This document shows, piece after piece, positions 53,028 through 61,363 of a stretch of DNA of 64,000 nt (position 1 is its first letter; each line of letters starts with the position of its first letter). A program made the position numbers and the translations under genes. The notes under the pieces were generated by a model. That model ran no database searches. It was not told where the DNA came from and saw only the letters and a program-made list of their open reading frames with translations. The stretch comes from an uncultured Planctomycetales bacterium (GTDB lineage Bacteria; Planctomycetota; Planctomycetia; Isosphaerales; Isosphaeraceae): positions 32,361-96,360 of the forward strand of contig CAIYJE010000055.1 of assembly GCA_903926465.1 (NCBI GenBank), given 5' to 3'.

Positions 53028-55934
53028 TCACCCCTTCCGTTTGCCGCGACTGTTTGCTGTGGGTGCTGGTTCTGGCCCACGCAGAAACCGCCCTGTATGG
53101 CTTTCGGGCGTGGCGGCGATGGTTGCTGGCGGCCCTTGGGCGATGAGCTGGCCACCGGCGTTGCCCCCTTCGGGGCCAAGGTCAATCACCCAGTCGGCCG
53201 CGTGGATGAGGTCGAGGTTGTGTTCGATCACCACCAGGGTGTTCCCCAGGTTGGCCAGCCGGTCCAGCACCCGCAAAAGGTTCTGAACGTCGGCGGCGTG
53301 CAGGCCGGTGGTTGGTTCATCGAGCAGGTACAGGGTCCGGCTGGTGACCGAGCCCGCCAGTTCGGCCGCCAGCTTCACGCGCTGGGCTTCGCCGCCGGAA
53401 AGGGTGATGCTGGACTGGCCCAGCGTCATGTAGCTCAGGCCGGCGTCATGAAGGGCCTCTATGCCGTGCCGCACTTTGGGGGCAGCATCAAAATAGGCCA
53501 GCGCCTCATCCACTCGCATATCCAGGACATCGGCAATTGACTTCCCCTTGTACCGCACTTCCAGCGTGGGGGCATTGAACCGGCGTCCATCGCAGGCCTC
53601 GCAGCGTACGAAGAGATCGGGCAGAAATTGCATCTCAATTTTGCGCTGGCCTTGTCCCTGGCAGGTCTCGCACCGGCCCCCTTTCACGTTGAAGCTGAAC
53701 CGATTCGGCTTGTACCCGCGCAGCTTTGCCTCTTTGGTGAGGGCAAAGATCTTGCGAATCTCATCGTACAGGCCGGTGTAGGTGGCCGGGGTTGAACGGG
53801 GCGTTCGGCCGATCGGGCTTTGGTCGACCTCAATCAAGCGTTCGAACTGGTCAAGCCCTCGAATTTCTCGGTACGCGCCCGGCCGTTTGCCAACCCGTTC
53901 CAGGGCCCGCCGGGCCGCTCGGCCCAGGATCTCTTGCACCAGGGTGCTTTTGCCAGACCCGCTGATTCCCGTGACGCAGACGAGCGTGCCCAGCGGAATC
54001 CGGACATCAATCCCCTTGAGGTTGTGCGCGGTGGCACCCAAAATTTCAACCGATCCCGGGCTGCGCTTGAGCCGGTCTGATGAGCCTGTGGCCTCGGTTC
54101 CGGCTTTGCGCAGCCAGACGGCGGTGCTGGAGTCTGCGTTCTGGATGGTGTCAATGGTGCCCTGGGCCACAATTCGGCCGCCGTCTGGGCCGGCCCCAGG
54201 GCCGATGTCGATGATCCAGTCGGCCGCGCGGATGACCGTTTCATCGTGCTCAACCACCAGCACGCTGTTGCCGGCGTCTCGGAGCGCTTTCAGGCTTTCG
54301 AGCAGGCGTTCAGAGTCGCGCGGGTGGAGCCCGGCGGTGGGCTCGTCCAGAATGAAGCAAACGCCAACGAGCCCGGAACCAATCTGGGTGGCCAGCCGCA
54401 CGCGTTGAAGTTCGCCGCCGGAAAGGGTATCGGCCGGCCGATCAAGGCTGAGGTAGCCAAGCCCGACGCGGTGCAGAAAGATCAGCCGCTGCACGATTTC
54501 CAAGACGAGGGGCGGGCCCACCTGGTCTGCGGGCGGGTCGAACTTCAGGCCCTCAAACAAGGGGAGGGCCGCGCCGGCGGGCAGGGCCAGGACCTGGTTG
54601 ATCGACTGGCCGCCCAGTTTCACGGCCCTGGCCGAGGCGTTTAGCCGGGCCCCTTGGCAAGTTTCACAGACGACAGTCGATTGAAACCCCGCGATGGCAT
54701 TGCGAACCTTGTCACTCTGCGCGTCGTCTAACGCCTGCCTGAGTTTTTGCAGTAACCCTTTGGACCAGGCTTTTTCTTTGGGTTGGCCCAGCACAAACGC
54801 GTCCAGAGTTTTGGAGGGCCAGGCGTCTAGCGGGGTGGTTCGATCCAGCATGCCGGCCTTCAGGAACGCGGTCAGTTCCTTGTCATCCAGCGCGGCTGCG
54901 GCATCGGCGGGTGCCAGCACCGACCACGCGGCAACCGCCCCAGAATTCAGGCTCAGGGACCGGTCGGGCAAAATCAGGTCCAGGTCGAACTCATCAGAGG
55001 TTCCCAGCCCATCGCATGCAGGGCAGGCCCCGGCCGGGCTATTGAAGCTGAACGAGCGAGGTTCCAGCGGTTCCAGGCCCATCCCGCAGCCCGGGCAAGA
55101 AAGGTGAATGCTAAGCACTTTATCGACCCAGGTTCCGTCTGGCTGCTGAACGCTCAGGATGGCCGTTCCGTCGCTCAGCTTGATCGCCCGATCAATGCTT
55201 TCGGCCATCCTGGGCCGGATGCCATCACGAATCACCAGGCGATCAATCACCGCCTCGACGGTGTGGTTCTTGGTTTTCGCCAGTTTCGGCGGATTCTCAG
55301 AGACGTCCAAGATCTCTCCATCGACCCTGGCCCTGATCAGACCCGCGCGCCTGATTGCGGCAAAGCTCTCCGCGTGTTCCCCCTTCCGACCCCGCACCAA
55401 AGGGGCCAGAATGACCACCCGGCTTGCGTCTGGCAGGGCCATGGCGGTTGTGGTCATTTGCTCGGGAGTCTGGCGGCAGATCGGCTGGTCGCACTGCGGG
55501 CAGTGCGGCGTGCCGGTGCGGGCGTAGAGCAGCCGAAGGTAGTCATGCACCTCGGTAATGGTGGCCACGGTGCTGCGCGGGTTGGGCAGGCCGGCTTTCT
55601 GGTCGATGGCCACGGTGGGCGGCAGGCCGTCAATCAGATCCACATCGGGCGGTTCAAGCTGATCCAGGAACTGGCGGGCGTACGTGGACAGGGTTTCCAT
55701 GAACCGCCGTTGCCCTTCGGCAAACAGCGTGTCAAACGCCAGCGAGCTTTTGCCAGACCCAGAGACGCCGGTAAGCACGACCAGTTGATCGCGGGGGAGA
55801 TCCAGATCGACGTCACGCAGGTTGTGCACCCGCGCGCCTCGAACCCGGATTGTGGCTGGGGCAAGCGGGCTGCCTGAAAGTTTGAGGTCTGGCTCCTGAA
55901 TCACGGTACGCTCACATGGCCTCGGTTGCGTCAT
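53028..55934 (-). CDS. uvrA: Excinuclease ABC subunit A (UvrA)
   Basis: A 968-residue damage-sensing ATPase of nucleotide excision repair. It has two ABC modules: the first Walker A is GVSGSGKSSLAF, the second GISGSGKSTLVQ. The signature loops are LSGGELQRVRLATQIGSGL and LSGGEAQRVKLAAEL, with Walker B ILDEPTAGLHPRD and LLDEPTTGLH. Zinc-finger Cys pairs CPQCDQPIC, CPGC/CPAC and CETCQGQG/CEAC are present, and STVATITEVHDYLRLLYAR is diagnostic. Length is normal. The ATG lies upstream of GARVHNLRDVDL, as usual. A decayed DUF1559 gene starts one base past its stop, an odd and probably accidental partner. uvrB and uvrC are not in the window. Confidence 0.95.
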   Translation of the reverse strand: MTQPRPCERTVIQEPDLKLSGSPLAPATIRVRGARVHNLRDVDLDLPRDQLVVLTGVSGSGKSSLAFDTLFAEGQRRFMETLSTYARQFLDQLEPPDVDLIDGLPPTVAIDQKAGLPNPRSTVATITEVHDYLRLLYARTGTPHCPQCDQPICRQTPEQMTTTAMALPDASRVVILAPLVRGRKGEHAESFAAIRRAGLIRARVDGEILDVSENPPKLAKTKNHTVEAVIDRLVIRDGIRPRMAESIDRAIKLSDGTAILSVQQPDGTWVDKVLSIHLSCPGCGMGLEPLEPRSFSFNSPAGACPACDGLGTSDEFDLDLILPDRSLSLNSGAVAAWSVLAPADAAAALDDKELTAFLKAGMLDRTTPLDAWPSKTLDAFVLGQPKEKAWSKGLLQKLRQALDDAQSDKVRNAIAGFQSTVVCETCQGARLNASARAVKLGGQSINQVLALPAGAALPLFEGLKFDPPADQVGPPLVLEIVQRLIFLHRVGLGYLSLDRPADTLSGGELQRVRLATQIGSGLVGVCFILDEPTAGLHPRDSERLLESLKALRDAGNSVLVVEHDETVIRAADWIIDIGPGAGPDGGRIVAQGTIDTIQNADSSTAVWLRKAGTEATGSSDRLKRSPGSVEILGATAHNLKGIDVRIPLGTLVCVTGISGSGKSTLVQEILGRAARRALERVGKRPGAYREIRGLDQFERLIEVDQSPIGRTPRSTPATYTGLYDEIRKIFALTKEAKLRGYKPNRFSFNVKGGRCETCQGQGQRKIEMQFLPDLFVRCEACDGRRFNAPTLEVRYKGKSIADVLDMRVDEALAYFDAAPKVRHGIEALHDAGLSYMTLGQSSITLSGGEAQRVKLAAELAGSVTSRTLYLLDEPTTGLHAADVQNLLRVLDRLANLGNTLVVIEHNLDLIHAADWVIDLGPEGGNAGGQLIAQGPPATIAATPESHTGRFLRGPEPAPTANSRGKRKG

Positions 55935-56048
55935 GACGGCAAACCGGTCAGACTAACGCTTCCCAGGAACGAACGGCAAGCACGGTTCTCTGGTGTGGGT
56001 GCATGATTGCCAGGCCCGCCCCAAACTCAGACACGGAGCCCCCCTGAC

Positions 56049-56834
56049 GTGTTCGTGGAACTGCATCTGTTTGCGGTGGCTCGCCAGCTCGCAGGATCTG
56101 CTTGCCTGCGGGTTGAACTGCGCGAGCCGGCCACCGTTGCAGCACTTCGGGCGGCCGTGGCAGAGCAGGTGCCAGCCCTCAGGCCGCTGCTCCCAGCCAT
56201 GATGGTGGCCGTAGACTCGGAATATGCCCAGGATGATGTGCGCATTGGCCCAGGATCAGAAGTGGCGCTCATTCCGCCCGTGAGCGGTGGGGGCCAAGAC
56301 CCGCCATTTCCAGAGCGACCGGCGTCTGAGCCCATGTTTCGGCTCGCCAATCTCAAAATCTGGCCGCAGGCTCTGGAGCTGATCCCGGAATCGGTGGCCC
56401 GGGCGTTCCAAATTCTGCCCATGGATTATGACGGTCACCGGCTGAGCATTGCGATTGCGCGTGGGGCCGACGCGGCAAATCGCGTGGGGCAGTTCCGCAA
56501 AGTTCTGAACATCAATAACCCGATTCGCTGGGCCCAGACCGACGCCGAACCGCTGGCCAGGGCCATTATCGACGCCTACCACCTGGCCGCCACCGAAATT
56601 GTGAACTGCCCAGAGTCTGACGGGGGCGACTGCAAAACCTTTTGGTTGTGCCTGGAGCCCAGCCTGGAAGCCCACCTGCGGGCATGTGACACCTGCGGCA
56701 CCATTGTGCATTTGTGCGAGACCGAAAATGAGGCGCGGGCCCTGGACGTGCGGGGGAAGCGTGTGGCACTGTTTCAGCCTGCGGAGTTTCTGGAAGAAGT
56801 TCCCATCGACGACCCGGTGGACGAAGACGCATGA
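56049..56834 (+). CDS. MoaD fused to a GspE-N-like domain and HxxxCxxC tail
   Basis: A 261-residue protein. Residues 1-81 are a MoaD/ThiS-type small sulfur carrier ending VALIPPVSGG, with the Gly-Gly at 80-81 where MoaD normally ends and is thiocarboxylated. Here the frame continues GQDPPFPERP without a stop. Residues about 96-170 (ALELIPESVARAFQILPMDY to DAEPLARAIIDAYH) match the N-terminal domain of GspE/PilB ATPases, and about 195-220 has H209-x3-C213-x2-C216, as in zinc-binding anti-sigma modules. GTG 56049 has GGAG upstream. It overlaps moaE by ATGA. A plausible model is cleavage after GG, as reported for the MoaD-MoaE fusion MoaX. An internal ATG at 56334 could give the tail alone, but its ribosome site is weak. 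Confidence 0.8.
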   Translation: MFVELHLFAVARQLAGSACLRVELREPATVAALRAAVAEQVPALRPLLPAMMVAVDSEYAQDDVRIGPGSEVALIPPVSGGGQDPPFPERPASEPMFRLANLKIWPQALELIPESVARAFQILPMDYDGHRLSIAIARGADAANRVGQFRKVLNINNPIRWAQTDAEPLARAIIDAYHLAATEIVNCPESDGGDCKTFWLCLEPSLEAHLRACDTCGTIVHLCETENEARALDVRGKRVALFQPAEFLEEVPIDDPVDEDA

Positions 56835-57262
56835 TCTCCATTATCTCGACCCCGATCGACGCCACCGAAACCCTTCGCCTGGTCCAATCGACCCGCGCAG
56901 GGGCGGTTTGCCTGTTCCTGGGGACCGTACGGGAATTTACCGGTGAGCTGGTCACCACGTATCTGGAATACGAAGCCTACCCCCTGATGGCAGAACGGAA
57001 GCTGGCCGAGCTGGAAGCACAGGCTCGGGCACGCTGGCCGATCATCGAGCTGGCAATTGTGCACCGGGTTGGCCGCCTGGAACTGGGGGATGTGGCGGTT
57101 GCCGTGGCGGTAAGCACCCCGCATCGCGCCGAGGCGTTTGCCGCGTGCCAGTGGATCATGGATACTCTCAAAGAAGTGGTGCCGATCTGGAAGAAAGAAC
57201 GCTGGGCCAACGGTCAGGAAGAGTGGATTCACCCTGGCCTGGGACTAGCGAGCCCCCAGTAA
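56831..57262 (+). CDS. moaE: Molybdopterin synthase catalytic subunit MoaE
   Basis: A 143-residue catalytic subunit that transfers sulfur from MoaD to precursor Z to make molybdopterin. Family blocks are GAVCLFLGTVREFT, LEYEAYPLMAERKLAEL, VHRVGRLELGDVAVAVAVSTPHRAEAFAACQWIMD and the active-site VVPIWKKERW, whose Lys residues are essential in homologues. Its ATG overlaps the stop of the MoaD fusion, so the two are made together. The C-terminal SPQ tail is short. moaA follows after an ATPase gene, but moaC and mogA/moeA are not in the window. Confidence 0.95.
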   Translation: MISIISTPIDATETLRLVQSTRAGAVCLFLGTVREFTGELVTTYLEYEAYPLMAERKLAELEAQARARWPIIELAIVHRVGRLELGDVAVAVAVSTPHRAEAFAACQWIMDTLKEVVPIWKKERWANGQEEWIHPGLGLASPQ

Positions 57263-57313
57263 GCAGCACGCCTGGCGCACAAACGTTGCAGAGCCGCGCG
57301 TGAGGGAGGGCCT

Positions 57314-58426
57314 GTGGCCATTGAGCAACTGCACGTTAAGGGGTACCGATCGGTCCGGAACGTTCGCCTGCAAACCGGGCCACTAACCGTACTGGTGGGT
57401 CCAAACGGGTGCGGCAAAACGAATTTGTATCGGGCGCTGGAGCTGATTGCGGCCTCGGCTCAGGGGCGGCTGGCGCGTGAACTGGCGGGGGAAGGGGGGA
57501 TGCCGTCGGCCCTTTGGGCAGGCCCGCGTGGACGGGGCCCGGTGCGGATGATCCTCGCCGTTCGGGTCGAATCGTTCTTGTACGAGGTTCAGTGCGGGCT
57601 GCCCACGCCCATTCCGGGCGGGTCAATGTTCCAGCTTGATCCCGAGATCAAAGAGGAACATGTCTGGTTCTTGCAGGGGACCCGCAAAACCACGCTGCTT
57701 GAACGATCGGCCGGCACCATTCATGCCCGAGACAAAGATGGCAACCGGGTCACGTTTCCGATGGCGCTCAGCCCATCTGAGACGGCACTTTCTGAACTGA
57801 GAGAGCCCGAGCGGTTTCCGGTGCTGGCCATGCTACGCGAGGAGTTTGCCTCTTGGCGGTTCTACCACCAGTTCCGGACCGACCGAGACTCGCCAATTCG
57901 CCGGGGCCAGCCCGGTTGCCGCACCCCGGTTTTGGGTCACGACGGGCACGACCTGGCGGCAGCCATCCAGACAATTCGGGAAATTGGGAACCGGCCGGCC
58001 CTGGACGCCGCCGTTGAACACGCCTTCCCAGGCTCTAGCCTGCAGGTGGTGGGCCCAGAAACCGGCGCAGGGTTTGAGCTGGCCATGCAGGCCTCGGAAT
58101 TTCAGCGCCCGTTTCGTGGGGTGGAACTTTCAGACGGAACCCTGCAATACCTTTGCCTGCTGGCGGCCCTGCTGAGCCCCCGGCCGCCCACCTTCCTGGC
58201 CCTGAACGAGCCAGAGACCAGCCTGCACCCCAACCTGCTGGAACCGCTGGCCCGGCTGATTGTTGCGGCGGCCCGAAACTCGCAACTTTGGGTCACCACC
58301 CATTCCAGCGGCCTGGCCGACCAGATTGTCCGGCTCTCAGGATCGAAACCGATCCACCTGACCAAGCTTGAAGGGGAAACCCGAATCCGGGATCAGCAGC
58401 TTGACGACCCAGAGGAAGATTCTTGA
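57314..58426 (+). CDS. AAA family ATPase, RecF/OLD-like
   Basis: A 370-residue P-loop ATPase of the AAA_15/21 type. It starts IEQLHVKGYRSVRNVRLQTG, with Walker A GPNGCGKT (29-36). The C-terminal part has the signature LSDGTLQYLCLLAALLSP, the Walker B variant FLALNEPETSLHP and the switch WVTTHSSGLADQI. The NEPE form is usual in this subfamily. The family includes ATPases of unknown role and some defence proteins. Here it sits between moaE and moaA on the same strand with a good ribosome site (GGGAGG) before GTG 57314, but the link to molybdopterin is only positional. No paired nuclease gene is next to it, which argues against a Gabija/OLD-type defence pair. Confidence 0.85.
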   Translation: MAIEQLHVKGYRSVRNVRLQTGPLTVLVGPNGCGKTNLYRALELIAASAQGRLARELAGEGGMPSALWAGPRGRGPVRMILAVRVESFLYEVQCGLPTPIPGGSMFQLDPEIKEEHVWFLQGTRKTTLLERSAGTIHARDKDGNRVTFPMALSPSETALSELREPERFPVLAMLREEFASWRFYHQFRTDRDSPIRRGQPGCRTPVLGHDGHDLAAAIQTIREIGNRPALDAAVEHAFPGSSLQVVGPETGAGFELAMQASEFQRPFRGVELSDGTLQYLCLLAALLSPRPPTFLALNEPETSLHPNLLEPLARLIVAAARNSQLWVTTHSSGLADQIVRLSGSKPIHLTKLEGETRIRDQQLDDPEEDS

Positions 58427-58532
58427 CCCGAGGGGCCCGGAATTGGGTCCGAGTTCCAGGCCTGATTCTGGTCCAAGGCGGGCAAGTTGCATACACTAAA
58501 AGAACGTTTCCTGCTCTCTCCTGGGCCAACTC

Positions 58533-59540
58533 ATGCCTGATCTGTTGCCACTACCGCTCATTGACTCGTTTGGCCGACTGCACAATAACCTGCGGATCAG
58601 CGTGACCGATCGCTGCAATATTCGCTGTGTTTACTGCATGCCAGAGAATGTTGCGTTCTTGCCCAGGCGCGAGTTGCTAACCTTTGAAGAGATTGAGCGA
58701 TTTGTGCGGGCCGTGGTTCCGCTGGGCATTAACAAGCTGCGTTTGACGGGCGGCGAACCGCTGCTGAGGCGAGATTTGCCGATGCTGGTGGAAAAGCTGG
58801 CCGGCATCCCTGGCATTCACGACGTGGGGCTGACCACCAACGGCATGCAACTGGCGGCCAAGGCCGGCGACCTGTGGAACGCGGGTCTGCGCCGGATTAA
58901 CGTGAGCCTGGACACGCTCGACCCCGTGCAATTTCAGCAGATCACCCGCCGGCCTGGTTTGGAGCAGGTGTTGGAGGGGATTCATGCGGCCCGCCTGGCC
59001 GGTTTCAAGCCGGTGAAGATCAACGCCGTGGCGATGAAAGGGATTACGGAAGACGCCGTGATTCCGCTGGCCCGGCTCAGCCGAGAGCACGGCCTGGAGC
59101 CGCGCTTTATTGAATACATGCCCCTGGACGCCGGCAACCAGTGGGAGCGGGACAAGGTGCTGTTTGCCTCTGACATTCTAGAGATCTTGGCATCGGCATT
59201 TGGCCCGCTGGTACCGGCCCCCGATCAAGATCCACGTGCGCCTGCGCAAGACTATGTTTATACCGATGGGAACCCCGGCCGGGTGGGGATTATTGCGTCG
59301 GTCTCTCGGCCGTTCTGCATGAGCTGTAACCGGGTCCGGATTACGGCCGACGGCAAGTTGCGGAACTGCCTGTTTGCTCATGACGAAACGGATATTCGGG
59401 CCTTGATTCGCGACGGTGCCAATGATGAGGCACTGCGCACGGCTGTGCAGGCGAGCGTGGCCGCCAAACGCGCGGGGCATGAAATTAATACGGCTCAGTT
59501 TATCAAGCCCGAGCGGCTGATGCATTCGATTGGGGGATGA
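58533..59540 (+). CDS. moaA: GTP 3',8-cyclase MoaA
   Basis: A 335-residue radical SAM enzyme that starts molybdenum cofactor synthesis by converting GTP to 3',8-cH2GTP. The N-terminal cluster motif is C28-N-I-R-C32-V-Y-C35. NKLRLTGGEPLLRRDLP, TNGMQLAAKAGDLWNAG and RINVSLDTLDP follow. The C-terminal second [4Fe-4S] cluster has FCMSCNRVRITADGKLRNCLF (Cys spacing 2 and 13). The end, SIGG, keeps the activating Gly-Gly tail. ATG 58533 is the only start before the barrel. It ends the moaD-moaE-ATPase-moaA run and is followed by a repeat. Confidence 0.95.
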   Translation: MPDLLPLPLIDSFGRLHNNLRISVTDRCNIRCVYCMPENVAFLPRRELLTFEEIERFVRAVVPLGINKLRLTGGEPLLRRDLPMLVEKLAGIPGIHDVGLTTNGMQLAAKAGDLWNAGLRRINVSLDTLDPVQFQQITRRPGLEQVLEGIHAARLAGFKPVKINAVAMKGITEDAVIPLARLSREHGLEPRFIEYMPLDAGNQWERDKVLFASDILEILASAFGPLVPAPDQDPRAPAQDYVYTDGNPGRVGIIASVSRPFCMSCNRVRITADGKLRNCLFAHDETDIRALIRDGANDEALRTAVQASVAAKRAGHEINTAQFIKPERLMHSIGG

Positions 59541-59565
59541 CGGACACGTGATGCAACCGCCAAGG

Positions 59566-59665
59566 GCTTGCTCTGGTGGCATGGATGACGCCGTCTTCGG
59601 GTCATCCGTGACGTGAAGCATGCGACGTGTGCTTGCGGGAGGGCGAGCTTCCATGCGAGCCGGAC
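59566..59665 (+). repeat. 100-bp dispersed repeat, copy 2
   Basis: Nearly the same as 650-749, including the GGATGACG/GTCATCC hairpin and the GTGTGCTTGCGG arm ending GAGCCGGAC. It lacks the second inverted arm seen at 810-845, so it is a partial element. It starts 26 bases after the moaA stop codon. The bases to 59839 hold no gene. Confidence 0.75.
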
Positions 59666-59839
59666 TCCTTCCGGCTGAATGGTTACGAATGTCCCAATTT
59701 CGAGGTCCTCTTTTGGACAAAAACAGGCCTGGGCCGTAAAGTTAGATGCTTACAGGTGTTGCTTTACGGCCCAGACGTGAACCCATCTCTGAAGTCTTTC
59801 AGGAGATATGGAATGCATCGGGTTGTGTTTCAATGACGC

Positions 59840-60088
59840 GTGGGCTCCGATGGTGTTCTTCACATCGAGATTCCGTTGAGTAAAGCCGACGCGAATCGCG
59901 AGGTCCAGGTGACCATTGACCCATCACGCGTTGGGCCGTTGCCGCTGACTCAGGAAGAGTGGCGTCAGTTTATCCTGGAGACGGCGGGCAGCATCACCGA
60001 CCCAACATTCAAGCGCCATGAGCAGGGCGAGTTGAGCGACGAGAAGAATTCCCGTGACGCACCTACTGGATACCAACGCGTGCGTTGA
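59840..60088 (+). pseudogene. Degraded antitoxin (VapB-like), frameshifted at its end
   Basis: The frame reads GVLHIEIPLSKADANREVQV, then TQEEWRQFILETAGSITDPTFKRHEQGE, a pattern seen in antitoxins paired with VapC toxins in planctomycetes. The last residues then leave the family pattern. Inserting one base after GAGTT would restore an ending like EFERREEFP-stop, whose TGA would overlap the vapC start. The N-terminus is also damaged: a TGA at 59834 is in frame just upstream of the first usable GTG. It is followed directly by the broken toxin gene. Confidence 0.6.
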
Positions 60089-60455
60089 ACATTTGGGGCA
60101 TGGTCCTACATCTCCGATCACGACGAAACTTGCTGTCGTTCCATCAACAAGTGTTGTGTTCTGTTCGGTGGTGGTTGCAGAACTTCATTAAGGTGCGCGC
60201 TGGAGTTCACGAGAAGCCGAGACACTCGTTCAGGTGCAAGCGTTTTGCAATCGTTTTTTCTCTGTGGCATTTGATGATGAGTCGGCCGCAATCTATGGGC
60301 TCATTCGAGCGGAGTTGACAGAATTGGGCACTATGATCGGCCCCAATCACCTGATGATTGCCGCGATTGCACTGGCCCATAAATTGACGCTGGTTACGCA
60401 TAACACGAGGGAGTTCAGTCGTGTGGCTGGTCTGAAGTTGGAAGATTGGCAATAA
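60054..60455 (+). pseudogene. vapC: VapC-like PIN toxin inactivated by a nonsense codon
   Basis: From the GTG at 60054 the frame reads THLLDTNACVEHLGHG, the PIN-domain start with catalytic Asp, and continues SVVVAELH. It is then stopped by TAA at 60189-60191, where an intact gene would have Tyr (TAT). The same frame resumes GARWSSREAETLVQVQAFCNR, and later IGPNHLMIAAIALAHKLTLVTHNTREF, which holds the expected C-terminal PIN Asp/Asn residues, and ends at TAA 60453. The whole 133-codon gene is therefore preserved apart from one substitution. PIN toxins cleave RNA; this one should be silent unless suppressed. Confidence 0.85.
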
Positions 60456-60510
60456 CGAGCCGCCTTCATCAAATCATGCCTGATGCGGTGCCCAGGTCAG
60501 AGTCTGAGCG

Positions 60511-60559
60511 AATTGGGGACTGGCTGGTGCATTCGTGAAGAGCCTGTTTCCATTTCGCC
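60511..60559 (+). repeat. REP-like GGGGACTGGCT repeat, copy 1
   Basis: AATTGGGGACTGGCTGG and the partner AGCCTGTTTCCATTT 15-20 bases on. The right half is diverged from copies 2 and 3. Confidence 0.55.
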
Positions 60560-60690
60560 CGAACAGGCCAGAATAGCATGGACAGGAAACTACCTAAACT
60601 CCCCAGACCTATGAAACAATTCGGAATGTCCCCATTAATCCTCCATTAATCCGCGGTGAAGAGTGGGCGAATCGTGTTAGTGCTGAGCAA

Positions 60691-60736
60691 AATTGGGGAC
60701 TGGCTCCGACGGCTTCGAGGTGCCTGTCCCCATTTT
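60691..60736 (+). repeat. REP-like GGGGACTGGCT repeat, copy 2
   Basis: AATTGGGGACTGGCTCCGAC, GGCTTCGAGGTGCCTGTCCCC and ATTTT. GGGGAC and GTCCCC pair to form a hairpin stem with a complex loop. It is the best-preserved copy. Confidence 0.65.
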
Positions 60737-60832
60737 TGCGGATGATGGTGAAAGCGCGGCGTTAGGGCTTTGTGTTTGCACCGGCCCGCATATGCAAACA
60801 TGTGTGATCCTGACACCATGGAAAGTGCCGTG

Positions 60833-60880
60833 GAATTGGGGACTAGCTTGCGACGGCTTTGAGGTGCCGGTTCTCATTTC
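60833..60880 (+). repeat. REP-like GGGGACTGGCT repeat, copy 3
   Basis: AATTGGGGACTAGCTTGCGAC followed by GGCTTTGAGGTGCCGGTTCTC and ATTT, clearly related to copy 2 but with several substitutions. Confidence 0.55.
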
Positions 60881-60920
60881 CAGGGATAGTCTGACAACTC
60901 CAAGCCCAGACAACCGCGCT

Positions 60921-61080
60921 TCGCGGTTGGCCCGCGCATCCGGTCACGGATGACAAGAGTCATCCATGCCACAAGTCTTGAAGACGAAGACGAAGCCGCC
61001 TCGCGGTTGGCCCGCGCATCCGGTCACGGATGACAAGAGTCATCCATGCCACAAGTCTTGAAGACGAAGACGAAGCCGCT
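60921..61080 (+). repeat. 80-bp tandem repeat, two units
   Basis: The 80-base unit TCGCGGTTGGCCCGCGCATC...GAAGACGAAGCCGC is present twice head to tail (60921-61000, 61001-61080) with only the last base different; the first 12 bases appear a third time at 61081-61092. Each unit contains CGGTCACGGATGACAAGAG and TCATCCATGCCAC, the hairpin that also occurs in the 100-bp repeats at 650 and 59566. Such near-identity points to a recent duplication. The surrounding 60456-61363 region contains no gene that I can support. Confidence 0.85.
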
Positions 61081-61363
61081 TCGCGGTTGGCCTTGAATAC
61101 CGGCCAGTTTGCAGCCAGGGCGGCCGAGCATCCATGCCACCAGGCAGATGACGCAGCCGATCAGCGTGTGGTTGGGGTGTTTGTGCCGTCGCTCGCCTGG
61201 GGGGAGAAGGTGGCCGGAACGGCTATTTGTTGTACCCGCCCGCGTAAGCAACACCACACGTGTTCTCCACTCTTGGACAAACATGTTGCAATCGGTCTGA
61301 ACCGCCGGATCAGGGGGACCGGGTAACACAGAAGCGCTGACTTACCAGGCGTGAGTGGATGAT

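Noticed and set aside
57314..58426. AAA ATPase as part of a phage-defence pair
   Set aside because: No helicase, nuclease or reverse-transcriptase partner next to it; neighbours are molybdopterin genes.
61024..61329. Open frames on both strands across the 80-bp repeats
   Set aside because: They are translations of repeats (GMDDSCHP / MTRVIHAT) without any domain.
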